Assembly: GCA_028641055.1 (NCBI GenBank)
Contig: CM054058.1
Location: 87,059,927-87,123,926 of the forward strand
Direction: 5' to 3'
DNA length: 64,000 bases
Origin: Alopecurus myosuroides
Lineage: Eukaryota > Streptophyta > Magnoliopsida > Poales > Poaceae
The notes below the pieces were generated by a model. The model made no database searches and had not been told where the DNA came from. It saw only the letters and a program-made list of their open reading frames with translations. Position 1 is the first letter of the stretch. Each line of letters starts with the position of its first letter. This document shows positions 12,541 to 23,683 of the stretch, in pieces. Both the position numbers and the translations under genes were made by a program.

Positions 12541-13831
12541 CGGCAATATATTCAATCAAAGCATCAAACACCCACATAATTTTTTTCAAGATCAAGCCAA
12601 GTGATACCAAAACATTATACGTGTGATAGTGAAAGGCTAGCACTCATTGGGAGACCCCAAGAGGAAGGTATAAAGAGTGCAAAAATCACTTGTGAAGGTT
12701 GATGAAGCTGATGTTCGCAGGGCGCACTACCGGTTCAGCATCAACATGGAACCTGCACAACATAATCAAATCACTTTGCCCCAACGAAGCAGGGAGGTTG
12801 TCAAACTCACCGGGTTTGCTGAAAACAAAGAGGTTAAACGTATGGTGTGGAAAACAGTAGTAACAGTATGAAAACAGTGATAGTAGTGGTTGTATTATTA
12901 GTGTAAGGAAAAGTGACCGTGGTCCAACGTTCACTAGTGGTGTCTCTCCAAAATAGATAGATAGCATGTTAGGTAAACAAATTACATCTAGGCAATTGAC
13001 AGATATAAAGGCTACACCGTAGTGCATATACATGACATGATGATTACTATGTGATTCATGCGGGTATTAGAACAAAATCCATAGGCTGTTATCCAACTTC
13101 ATCTATGACTAATAATCCACCCTCAGAATATCATCCGAGCAAACCTTGGGTATTAAGTTGCAAGCAACAGATAATTTCATTAAGCAAAGTGTGTAATGTA
13201 AACAAAGTAAACATCATTGTTTTCTCCCTAATGGCAACATCACATCCCCCACTCGTTACGTCTCTGTCACTCGAGCCTGAGTAAAAGGGAGGCATGAACC
13301 CACTATCGAGCATAAATACTCACTCTTAGAGTTACTAGCATCTACTTGGCTAGAGCATCTACTAATAACGGAGATCATGCAAGATCCTAAATAACATACA
13401 AATGAATAAAACATGATAGATTGATCATCATTGGATATAGAATTCCATATTCATCGGATCCCAGCAAACACAACATGTAGCATTAATAAGATGATCTTGA
13501 TCATGTGGGGCACCTCAAAAGATCTAAACATGAGGCATAAAGAGGAGACAACAACCATCTAGTTACTTCTATGGACCCTTAGTCCAAGGATGAACTATTC
13601 ACGCATCATTCTGGAGGCGGGCATGGTGGTGTAGAGCCCTCCGGTGATGATTCCCCCTCCCAGCAAGGTGCCGGGGAGAGCTCTAGAACCCTCCCAAACT
13701 AGGGTTGCCGATGAATGCGTCTCGGATGTTTTACGTGGAAAAGGATTTTGTTTTTATGGTTAACCTCCCGAGAGGTATAAATATGCGAGAGGGCAATGTT
13801 GGTGGGCGTCTAGGGGGCCCAACCACCCCTG
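12540..13831 (-). repeat. Athila-type (Sabrina/WHAM-like) LTR, distal part
   Basis: The stretch has recognisable text of Triticeae Athila-lineage LTRs, such as the 'gatgattccccctcc' block at 13646 and a GC-richer end containing 'gggggcccaacc'. It is the continuation, across the 24.6-kb insertion at 13832-38467, of the segment 38473-38791. The insertion is marked by the ccctg TSD. The far (left) end of the LTR is not resolved; I place it only roughly. Confidence 0.55.
13827..13831. repeat. TSD ccctg (left) of the tandem LTR element
   Basis: ccctg stands directly before TGTGACGCC and is repeated at 38468-38472 directly after TGTTACA. This proves that 13832-38467 behaves as one insertion unit. 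Confidence 0.9.
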
Positions 13832-16736
13832 TGTGACGCCCCGGGATCGGGCACTATGCAGATTTCAGCATTCCCGCCAAAATCCACATAATAACCGATT
13901 CCAGGTTGCCACTTGTGATAACATTACAACAGTTCACGAATAATCCACAACAACAACAGCATAGATATATACAAGATGACTCAAACGAGCCAGGGATACA
14001 ACTGATACAATACAAAGATCCAAATAACAGCGGAAGAAACAACATAGCGTCCGACTACGGACAAGATACAAATTGGACTAAGAGTCCTGAAGATAACCGA
14101 GAGCGTCCAATCCCTGCCCAGGCCAAGCCGGAGGGATTCCCAAGCTAACGTCGTCAGACTTCAAACCTGTTGACTGCAATATTGAATATGCAGCCACGAA
14201 AAAGGATTCGTGGGTCAGTACGGTTAAGTACTGGCAAGTGGATAACCCATACTCACAAGATACCGGCGTAACCAGTCATCACAAGATACAAATACTTTGG
14301 GTTCAACGGGAAGGAAAGGATTATTGCAAATAAGCGGCAGCGGGCTGCACTAACCAACTACAGAAACACACTACAACTTCCGGCTAACAGAAAGAAGATA
14401 AGATAGCGTATCGTAACCAACTACAACTACTCACCAAACAATACCCATCCAATGTCACCCCCCTACTAAGGAAGCAACCCAAGGATAACTCACACTGTTG
14501 GATTAGTGATGTTCAACTTATTGTGTCAATAAGACTATTACTAGTCAAGTTAGTATCATTAGGTGTAAGTTGTCTGAGTACTTGTTAGCCAGTACTTTCA
14601 CCAAGTCGTCACATAACCGCGGACAACACGGCTTCTCGAGAAGATTTATCCCTGCAGGGTGTGCTCCAGTACCCGTACACACTCAAGCCACCAACTAAAA
14701 CTCAGGTTGGCTTGACACGACCCAAACCGTCTCTACAACCCATCCTAGGAGCCACGGAGCTATAAGGTCCCAGCCACGCAGCCGAATACTCAGCGCAGGT
14801 GTGCAAAACTCCCGCAGGACACAACACCCCGGCACTACAGGCCTCGCCCTATATGCATCACCATCATCATCAGTAACCATGGGTGATCAACCCATTATGC
14901 AAGGAGCAAATGGAACACCTGAACTAAGTGTGGCTCTTCGGACAAGCTGCAGATCAGGTCTAAGTCGAGGGGGGTCCCATACTACCACCCGGATGCGGTG
15001 AGCACGCTCATCATGGATCAGTAGACAAGACTCTTTTCCTAATTAGGTTCGACACTAGCAGGCTCCAAAACCCTAACCCGGGCCTCCTGCCGGTGCCTTA
15101 ACATAAAATTATTATTACCCAAAAACATTAACAAGTTGTTGATTGAATTAAAACCCAACTATCCACTAAACAGGTGTTAAGTAAAAGGACAGCAAGACTT
15201 GAGCGCAAACAACACTAAGAATGCAACTACGACACGAGGGCCAACAGGGTAAACAAACAACAGTTAATAGGAAGTGGAAGGAAGGTTATATCATGGCTGC
15301 AAGGTAAACATATAATAGGATCGAGACACAAGCATCGAATCAACAGGCTAGAATAAGAACAACGGAAAGAATCGGTAACAAGTGATGAAAGGCAGCCATT
15401 TGGCAGCAAGTGAGTATACTTTCCTGGAATCCAGCAAGTAGAGGTTCATCCGCAGAGCTTGTCGTTGCTCACATCATCTCAACATCCTATCCGGGAAGAA
15501 GTAGTGAACCTCGAACAAACACCGGATGCAACATTTACTACTACGGCAAAAGATCCAGCATGATCAAGATATGGATGCATGACAATTTAATTGATGCATC
15601 AATATAAACTAGTTGACATGATAACATAACATAATTAAATGGACCCATATGCAATTTGGATTACCTATGGAAAGCCCATGAATTAAGGTGGAAATAATTG
15701 TTTTACAACTAACCAACAGGTGAAGGTGGATTAGCATGATGCATGGATGAGGAAAACAACAAAATAACAACAATAGAACCAATTGGAAATAAGGTTTACC
15801 CATTTTGAAATTCACTTATTAAGTTTTGGAATTTTGGTTACTTAAAGGTGTCACACAAGCATTTGTTGTTTTCATCAAGTTTAATTGTTCAAAACAGTAA
15901 ACAAATTTTATATTTGGGTAGAGCATTTAATTTTAATTGGAAAACATATTTTATTTGTTGAAATTGGAAATAAATGAATTAGTTATTAATTTGACAATTT
16001 TAAATGCATTAAATAAGAAACAGTTGTTTTCAGCAATTTAAATTATTCAAAACAGTAAAAAAAGTTTATATTTGCAAAGTTCATGAAAAATGGGATGGAA
16101 AACATATTTTACATGTTGGAATTGGATTTGAATTGCCCAAGTTATGAATTTTGCAATTTAAAAGGTTTTAATTAAAGCATTGGATTATTGCACCACTTTT
16201 AATTAGGGAAAACAACAAAAAAAATTGCATTGAAAAGGTTGAAAACATGTAGCAAATGTTTCATTGCACATTTTGAGCTATCAAACATAATTTTTGGGTT
16301 ATTATTGAATTTATTATGCCATTTTCCATAAATAGTTTTATTCTGCCCTTTTTAGTAAACAGAGGAAAACTTGTTCAAAATTAACTCAATTGTGACCAAA
16401 TAAAATACCAATGTGTAGAGTTTGGTAAGACAAAATTTTAGAGCCCAAGTTTGCTTAAATTGGATGAGTAGAACTAAAGTTATGGAATTCCAAAGTTTCC
16501 ACTTTTTATTGCATTTTCAGTAATTAATTATTTAGGGCAAAAAGTATTACAGAAACATGTTGCAATTTTGTTACTAGTAGAAAGAGCACAAAAATTTGAA
16601 TCCACAGAAACTTGAATCATTCAATTTGGAGCAAGATTCAATTTTTTATGGATTTTAGACTTAATGCCTCAGATCTCTGTTTCTGAAATTCGGGCAGAAA
16701 GGAAAAAAAAGACAGAAATAAAAGGTCGGGTTTGGG

Positions 16737-16783
16737 GGACTCGAACCCAGCTCTCCAGGGTGCGGAAACAGGTGCGTTAGCCA
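16737..16783 (-). other. tRNA-like A-box/B-box module in LTR copy 1
   Basis: On the minus strand TGGCTAACGCA (16783-16773), like a tRNA A box, is followed 36 nt later (start to start) by GGTTCGAGTCC (16747-16737), an exact fit to the GGTTCGANTCC B-box consensus. Downstream on the same strand lie TTTT (16723-16720) and a T8 run (16710-16703), possible Pol III stops. Cloverleaf pairing is poor, so this is not a functional tRNA gene. Confidence 0.55.
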
Positions 16784-18148
16784 CTGGGATGTTGCTGCTG
16801 TTGGTGAAAGTGAAGGAGGCTAACGCTACAAATAGGTTGCCTCCGCGTTAACTGAATTTCCAATCTGAAAACGATTCAGACTTCACGTAGAACAACGACA
16901 GCGGACAGCGAGGAAACGCGACCATAGCGACCAGAACGGGGCGCCGCTCGTGTGCTTCTATGCAAGGCGGGGCACAGAGAAAAAAGGAGGGAACAGAGGG
17001 AAAGGCCCGAGGGCGGACTCTCACCATGGGCTCGCGGGGCGCCGAGGTCAGAAGGCATCGAGGATGAGGCGCTGTTGGAGGCAGTAGCAGGCAGCGGTCG
17101 AGGGCGGAAAGCTCGCCGGTGCCGCGCCCCCTGGTGCCTCTCCGGGCCATCCGAGGAAGCGGGGACGGAGGTGGATGTGCCCCGGTTCCATTCCCGCCGG
17201 AACCGGGGTCCATCGAGGAGGATACGGGCGGCGCCATGGCCTCAAACTCCCGGCCATGGTGGCTCTCCGAAAATTTAGGTGAATTACAGAGAGGAAAACT
17301 TGGGGAATTGAGGGAGAGGGTGGCGGCGGATGGAGGAGGAGAGGGCCTAGGGGGGCGGCCTAGGGTTTGGAGGGGGCCTCTAGGGGAGATAAGGGCGAGG
17401 GGGAGTGGGGCACATGGGGGGAGGCGCTCGGTGATAGCGACAGCGACCTCTCCCCCCGCGTCCGTACGAAGAAGATGAGGTGGAGTGGGCTGGGCCGAAA
17501 TAGAACAGAGGGAGATGGGCCACTAGGTGGGCTGAGGGAAAAAGGGGAGAAAGGCTGGGCTGCCCCTCTCACTTGCTGTTTTAATTTTCCACTTTTTTTT
17601 TTGTAATGAATGAAAGAGAGGGAGAGGTGAATAGAAAGGTTTGGGGTTTTAATTTTATTAATAATTTTTATTAATTGTCAAACAACAATTCCAGGCAATT
17701 GGGAACATCAAGTCCAAAATTTGAAGTGTTAAATTAAGTTTGTTTGCTATTTGATTTTTCAAATGGGGTTCATAAGGATTTGGTGTTTTAAACAAATTTT
17801 ATTCCATTAACTCAACAATTATGAAAACATTAATTGAACTTTAGTTGTTGGCAAGAATTTGATTTGTTTTTGTTAAACCCACAATTTGATCATGCCCATT
17901 AAGAAGGGAAAAAAATGATTTGAAATTTTAATTTGCCATTAGGGTTTTAACAAAAGGGAAATTTTTTATTAACAAGCAATTTGATCAAAACAACTGCAAA
18001 CTATTGAAAACAATTGAATTGTTTTGGTTTGCAATTTTGGTCAATGTGGGAAAGTTTAATTTGGTTTGAATCTTTGATTTGTTTTGCAAACATGATGCAA
18101 TGCATATGATGCATGTGATGCCATGCAACAACCAACTTTCTATCTAGG

Positions 18149-18167
18149 GTAACACCCCAGGTGTTAC
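18149..18167. repeat. Terminal 8-bp palindrome at LTR copy 1 end
   Basis: GTAACACC and GGTGTTAC flank a 3-base spacer right at the LTR terminus (minus-strand 5' end). Copy 2 keeps it (22964-22982); copy 3 has one mismatch. Confidence 0.7.
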
Positions 18168-18168
18168 A

Positions 18169-18648
18169 GACGACACCACTAACAAGGGATTGCGCCCTCG
18201 CAATCCACCTGCTACCCCGGGAGGGGAAGGAAGTTCGACTATCGATTCTTCATGCTTCCAGCTGATTCTCATCGACACCACTAACAAGGGAATCTTGCTC
18301 GGGCTGATGACGATGTTCTTCCACCAGGAATCTTCCGATGATCGAACCTATTAGGTTAAAGGCTCAGAAAACGTCCACCCACGTAGGATCCTAACACTTG
18401 GAAAGGTAGACAAGAGGGGAGACTCCAAAACAAATAAGATGGGAGGGGAAATAGAATAGGGATAAGGAGAAAACAAGGATCCTATTGAGATGTTTTTTTT
18501 CCAAAATAGTTTGGCATAAATAGTTTTTGACACTCTAGAAACAACGACCGTTAGCTAGGTTAACCTACAGGCTTTGCGGACCCGTTGCTTCGATAACCAT
18601 TCGTATCGAAACAATCTCGGGAATCGGAACCAAGGCTCTGATACCATT
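18169..18648 (-). other. Internal domain 1 of the non-autonomous element (480 bp, non-coding)
   Basis: This is the entire sequence between LTR copies 1 and 2. It holds the PBS at its right edge and no open frame with retroelement content. The 19-bp string cgacaccactaacaaggga occurs twice (near 18171 and 18273). No purine-rich tract stands next to the 3' LTR edge at 18168, where a PPT is expected. Confidence 0.85.
18634..18646 (-). other. Primer-binding site, internal domain 1
   Basis: The minus strand reads TGGTATCAGAGCC two bases inside LTR copy 2. It is identical to the PBS of the Tekay element at 50871-50883 and complementary to initiator Met tRNA. Confidence 0.88.
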
Positions 18649-21600
18649 TGTGACGCCCCGGGATCGGGCACTATGCAGATTTCAGCATTCCCGCCAAAAT
18701 CCACATAATAACCGATTCCAGGTTGCCACTTGTGATAACATTACAACAGTTCACGAATAATCCACAACAACAACAGCATAGATATATACAAGATGACTCA
18801 AACGAGCCAGGGATACAACTGATACAATACAAAGATCCAAATAACAGCGGAAGAAACAACATAGCGTCCGACTACGGACAAGATACAAATTGGACCAAGA
18901 GTCCTGAAGATAACCGAGAGCGTCCAATCCCTGCCCAGGCCAAGCCGGAGGGATTCCCAAGCTAACGTCGTCAGACTTCAAACCTGTTGACTGCAATATT
19001 GAATATGCAGCCACGAAAAAGGATTCGTGGGTCAGTACGGTTAAGTACTGGCAAGTGGATAACCCATACTCACAAGATACCGGCGTAACCAGTCATCACA
19101 AGATACAAATACTTTGGGTTCAACGGGAAGGAAAGGATTATTGCAAATAAGCGGCAGCGGGCTGCACTAACCAACTACAGAAACACACTACAACTTCCGG
19201 CTAACAGAAAGAAGATAAGATAGCGTATCGTAACCAACTACAACTACTCACCAAACAATACCCATCCAATGTCACCCCCTACTAAGGAAGCAACCCAAGG
19301 ATAACTCACACTGTTGGATTAGTGATGTTCAACTTATTGTGTCAATAAGACTATTACTAGTCAAGTTAGTATCATTAGGTGTAAGTTGTCTGAGTACTTG
19401 TTAGCTAGTACTTTCACCAAGTCGTCACATAACCGCGGAGAACACGGCTTCTCGAGAAGATTTATCCCTGCAGGGTGTGCTCCAGTACCCGTACACACTC
19501 AAGCCACCAACTAAAACTCAGGTTGGCTTGACACGACCCAAACCGTCTCTACAACCCATCCTAGGAGCCACGGAGCTATAAGGTCCCAGCCACGCAGCCG
19601 AATACTCAGCGCAGGTGTGCAAAACTCCCGCAGGACACAACACCCCGGCACTACAGGCCTCGCCCTATATGCATCACCATCATCATCAGTAACCATGGGT
19701 GATCAACCCATTATGCAAGGAGCAAATGGAACACCCGAACTAAGTGTGGCTCTTCGGACAAGCTGCAGATCAGGTCTAAGTCGAGGGGGGTCCCATACTA
19801 CCACCCGGATGCGGTGAGCACGCTCATCATGGATCAGTAGACAAGACTCTTTTCCTAATTATGTTCGACACTAGCAGGCTCCAAAACCCTAACCCGGGCC
19901 TCCTGCCGGTGCCTTAACATCAAATTATTATTACCCAAAAACATTAACAAGTTGTTGATTGAATTAAAACCCAACTATCCACTAAACAGGTGTTAAGTAA
20001 AAGGACAGCAAGACTTGAGCGCAAACAACACTAAGCATGCAACTTCGACACGAGGGCCAACAGGGTAAACAAACAACAGTTAATAGGAAGTGGAAGGAAG
20101 GTTATATCATGGCTGCAAGGTAAACATATAATAGGATCGAGACACAAGCATCGAAACAACAGGCTAAAATAAGAACAACGGAAAGAATCGGTAACAAGTG
20201 ATGAAAGGCAGCCATTTGGCAGCAAGTGAGTATACTTGCCTGGAATCCAGCAAGTAGAGGTTCATCCGCAGAGCTTGTCGTTGCTCACATCATCTCAACG
20301 TCCTATCCGGGAAGAAGAAGTGAACCTCGAACAAACACCGGATGCAACATTTACTACTACGGCAAAAGATCCAGCATGATCAAGATATGGCCGCATGACA
20401 ATTTAATTGATGCATCAAGATAAACTAGTTGACATGATAACATAACATAATTAAATGGACCCATATGCAATTTGGATTACCTATGGGAAGCCCATGAATT
20501 AAGGTGGAAATAATTGTTTTACAACTAACCAACAGGTGAAGGTGGATTAGCATGATGCATGGATGAGGAAAACAACAAAATAACAACAATAGAACCAATT
20601 GGAAATAAGGTTTACCCATTTTGAAATTCACTTATTAAGTTTTGGAATTTTGGTTACTTAAAGGTGTCACACAAGCATTTGTTGTTTTCATCAAGTTTAA
20701 TTAATCAAAACAGTAAACAAATTTTATATTTGGGTAGAGCATTTAATTTTAATTGGAAAACATATTTTATTTGTTGAAATTGGAAATAAATGAATTAGTT
20801 ATTAATTTGACAATTTTAAATGCATTAAATAAGAAACAGTTGTTTTCAGCAATTTAAATTATTCAAAACAGTAAACAAAGTTGATATTTGCAAAGTTCAT
20901 GAAAAATGGGATGGAAAACATATTTTACATGTTGGAATTGGATTTGACTTGCCCAAGTTATGAATTTTGCAATTTAAAAGGTTTTAATTAAAGCATTGGA
21001 TTATTGCACCACTTTTAATTAGGGAAAACAACAAAAAAATTGCATTGAAAAGGTTGAAAACATGTAGCAAATGTTTCATTGCACATTTTGAGCTATCAAA
21101 CATAATTTTTGGGTTATTATTGAATTTATTATGCCATTTTCCATAAATAGTTTTATTCTGCCCTTTTTAGTAAACAGAGGAAAACATGTTCAAAATTAAC
21201 TCAATTGTGACCAAATAAAATACCAATGTGTAGAGTTTGGTAAGACAAATTTTTAGAGCCCAAGTTTGCTTAAATTGGATGAGTAGAACTAAAGTTATGG
21301 AATTCCAAAGTTTCCACTTTTTATTGCATTTTCAGTAATTAATTATTTAGGGCAAAAAGTATTACAGAAACATGTTGCAATTTTGTTACTAGTAGAAAGA
21401 GCACAAAAAATTTGAATCCACAGAAACTTGAATCATTCAATTTGGAGCAAGATTCAATTTTTTATGGATTTTCGACTTAATGCCTCAGATCTCTGTTTCT
21501 GAAATTCGGGCAGAAAGGAAAAAAAAGACAGAAATAAAAGGTCGGGTTTGGGGGACTCGAACCCAGCTCTCCAGGGTGCGGAAACAGGTGCGTTAGCCAC

Positions 21601-22983
21601 TGGGATGTTGCTGCTGTTGGTGAAAGTGAAGGAGGCTAACGCTACAAATAGGTTGCCTCCGCGTTAACTGAATTTCCAATCTGAAAACGATTCAGACTTC
21701 ACGTAGAACAACGACAGCGGACAGCGAGGAAACGCGACCATGGCGACCAGAACGGGGCGCCGCTCGTGTGCTTCTATGCAAGGCAGGGCACAGAGAAAAA
21801 AGGAGGGAACAGAGGGAAAGGCCCGAGGGCGGACTCTCACCATGGGCTCGCGGGGCGCCGAGGTCAGAAGGCATCGAGGATGAGGCGCTGTTGGAGGCAG
21901 TAGCAGGCAGCGGTCGACGGCGGAAAGCTCGCCGGTGCCGCGCCCCCTGGTGCCTCTCCGGGCCATCCGAGGAAGCGGGGACGGAGGTGGATGTGCCCCG
22001 GTTCCATTCCCGCCGGAACCGGGGTCCATCAAGGAGGATACGGGCGGCGCCATGGCCTCAAACTCCCGGCCATGGTGGCTCTCCGAAAATTCAGGTGAAT
22101 TACAGAGAGGAAAACTTGGGGAATTGAGGGAGAGGGTGGCGGCGGATGGAGGAGGAGAGGGCCTACGGGGGCGGCCTAGGGTTTGGAGGGGGCCTCTAGG
22201 GGAGATAAGGGCGAGGGGGAGTGGGGCACATGGGGGGAGGCGCTCGGTGACAGCGACAGCGACCTCTCCCCCCGCGTCCGTACGAAGAAGATGAGGTGGA
22301 GTGGGCTGGGCCGAAATAGAACAGAGGGAGATGGGCCACTAGGTGGGCTGAGGGAAAAAGGGGAGAAAGGCTGGGCTGCCCCTCTCACTTGTTGTTTTAA
22401 TTTTCCACTTTTTTTTTGTAATGAATGAAAGAGAGGGAGAGGTGAATAGAAAGGTTTGGGGTTTTAATTTTATTAATAATTTTTATTAATTGTCAAACAA
22501 CAATTCCAAGCAATTGGGAACATCAAGTCCAAAATTTGAAGTGTTAAATTAAGTTTGTTTGCTATTTGATTTTTCAAATGGGGTTCATAAGGATTTGGTG
22601 TTTTAAACAAATTTTATTCCATTAACTCAACAATTATGAAAACATTAATTGAACTTTAGTTGTTGGCAAGAATTTGATTTGTTTTTGTTAAACCCACAAT
22701 TTGATCATGCCCATTAAGAAGGGAAAAAAATGATTTGAAATTTTAATTTGCCATTAGGGTTTTAACAAAAGGGAAATTTTTTATTAACAAGCAATTTGAT
22801 CAAAACAACTGCAAACTATTGAAAACAATTGAATTGTTTTGGTTTGCAATTTTGGTCAATGTGGGAAAGTTTAATTTGGTTTGAATCTTTGATTTGTTTT
22901 GCAAACATGATGCAATGCATATGATGCATGTGATGCCATGCAACAACCATCTTTCTATCTAGGGTAACACCCCAGGTGTTACA
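18649..22983 (-). repeat. LTR copy 2 (middle LTR), 4335 bp
   Basis: This middle LTR has internal-domain sequence on both sides (PBS side on the left, gacgacacc on the right) and no TSD. It therefore did not arise by separate insertion. At most positions checked by eye it agrees with copy 3 rather than copy 1. Its tRNA-like module is at 21553-21599 (minus strand). Confidence 0.9.
21553..21599 (-). other. tRNA-like A-box/B-box module in LTR copy 2
   Basis: Same module as in copy 1: TGGCTAACGCA (21599-21589) and GGTTCGAGTCC (21563-21553), unchanged. Confidence 0.55.
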
Positions 22984-23207
22984 GACGACACCACTAACAA
23001 GGGATTGCACCCTCGCAATCCACCTGCTACCCCGGGAGGGGTAGGAAGTTCGACTATCGATTCTTCATGCTTCCAGCTGATTCTCATCGACACCACTAAC
23101 AAGGGAATCTTGCTCGGGCTGATGACGATGTTCTTCCACCAGGAATCTTCCGATGATCGAACCTATTAGGTTAAAGGCTCAGAAAACTTCCACCCACGTA
23201 GGATCCT
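22984..23207 (-). other. Internal domain 2 of the non-autonomous element, left piece
   Basis: This matches 18169-18396 with a few substitutions (for example at 23009, 23042 and 23187). It is cut by the Tat insertion after the TSD atcct (23203-23207) and continues at 33870/33875. Confidence 0.88.
23203..23207. repeat. TSD atcct (left) of the nested Tat element
   Basis: atcct before TGATGG is repeated at 33870-33874 after CACGACA. The uninterrupted sequence is visible in internal domain 1. Confidence 0.92.
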
Positions 23208-23683
23208 TGATGGAGGGATAATAACCCGGTAGGCCAACTCCAAGGTGTAACCCGGCCCAAGGGACACGGCGCAGGATCCGGCTACGGATAATGAAACTTC
23301 TGGAAGGCCCAAAGTTTGTAGGCCTCGTAACCCGGATTGTGGGTTGCGGTAAGGAAAGCTAGGGCTTGTAAGCAGTGTCCGGGTAGGATTCCGGGTGCGC
23401 CTTGGAGGGCAAGTCAGGAGGGTACGGTGCTTTATAAACCGACCCCTACGTCTAGTTTGGGGAGATCTGAGAACCCTAGAAACATCGCGTGGTATTGGGC
23501 ATCAAGTGTAATCCCAGAGTTGATTATTATATCAAGATCGGAGACTCGGCGACTTTGATTGCCGGCTACCAGATCGAATTGCACCATGTTTTCCTCTGAG
23601 CTAAACCATCTCCCAAATACCTGTGTCGTCTTGCCCCAAGATCAGTTACCCCCGGTAACATCTGCCGTGATTATCCCACGACA
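23208..23683 (+). repeat. Tat 5' LTR (476 bp)
   Basis: The LTR is bounded by TGATGGAGGG and CACGACA. It contains a TATA box at 23431-23438 and is nearly identical to the 3' LTR. The PBS follows directly. Confidence 0.93.
23431..23438 (+). promoter_or_regulatory. TATA box in Tat 5' LTR
   Basis: TTTATAAA in a GC-balanced context within the LTR is the probable Pol II promoter of the element. The same sequence is in the 3' LTR at about 33616. Confidence 0.6.

Larger units (their letters stand above)
13832..18168 (-). repeat. LTR copy 1 (3' LTR on minus strand), 4337 bp
   Basis: The LTR has TG...CA bounds: minus strand TGTAACACC at 18168 and GGCGTCACA at 13832. By eye it differs from copies 2 and 3 at scattered positions (roughly 1% or less). 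It is the most diverged of the three, for example at 15210, 15571 and 16063. Open frames in its GC-rich block (16850-17600) recur in all three copies but have no recognisable domain. Confidence 0.9.
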
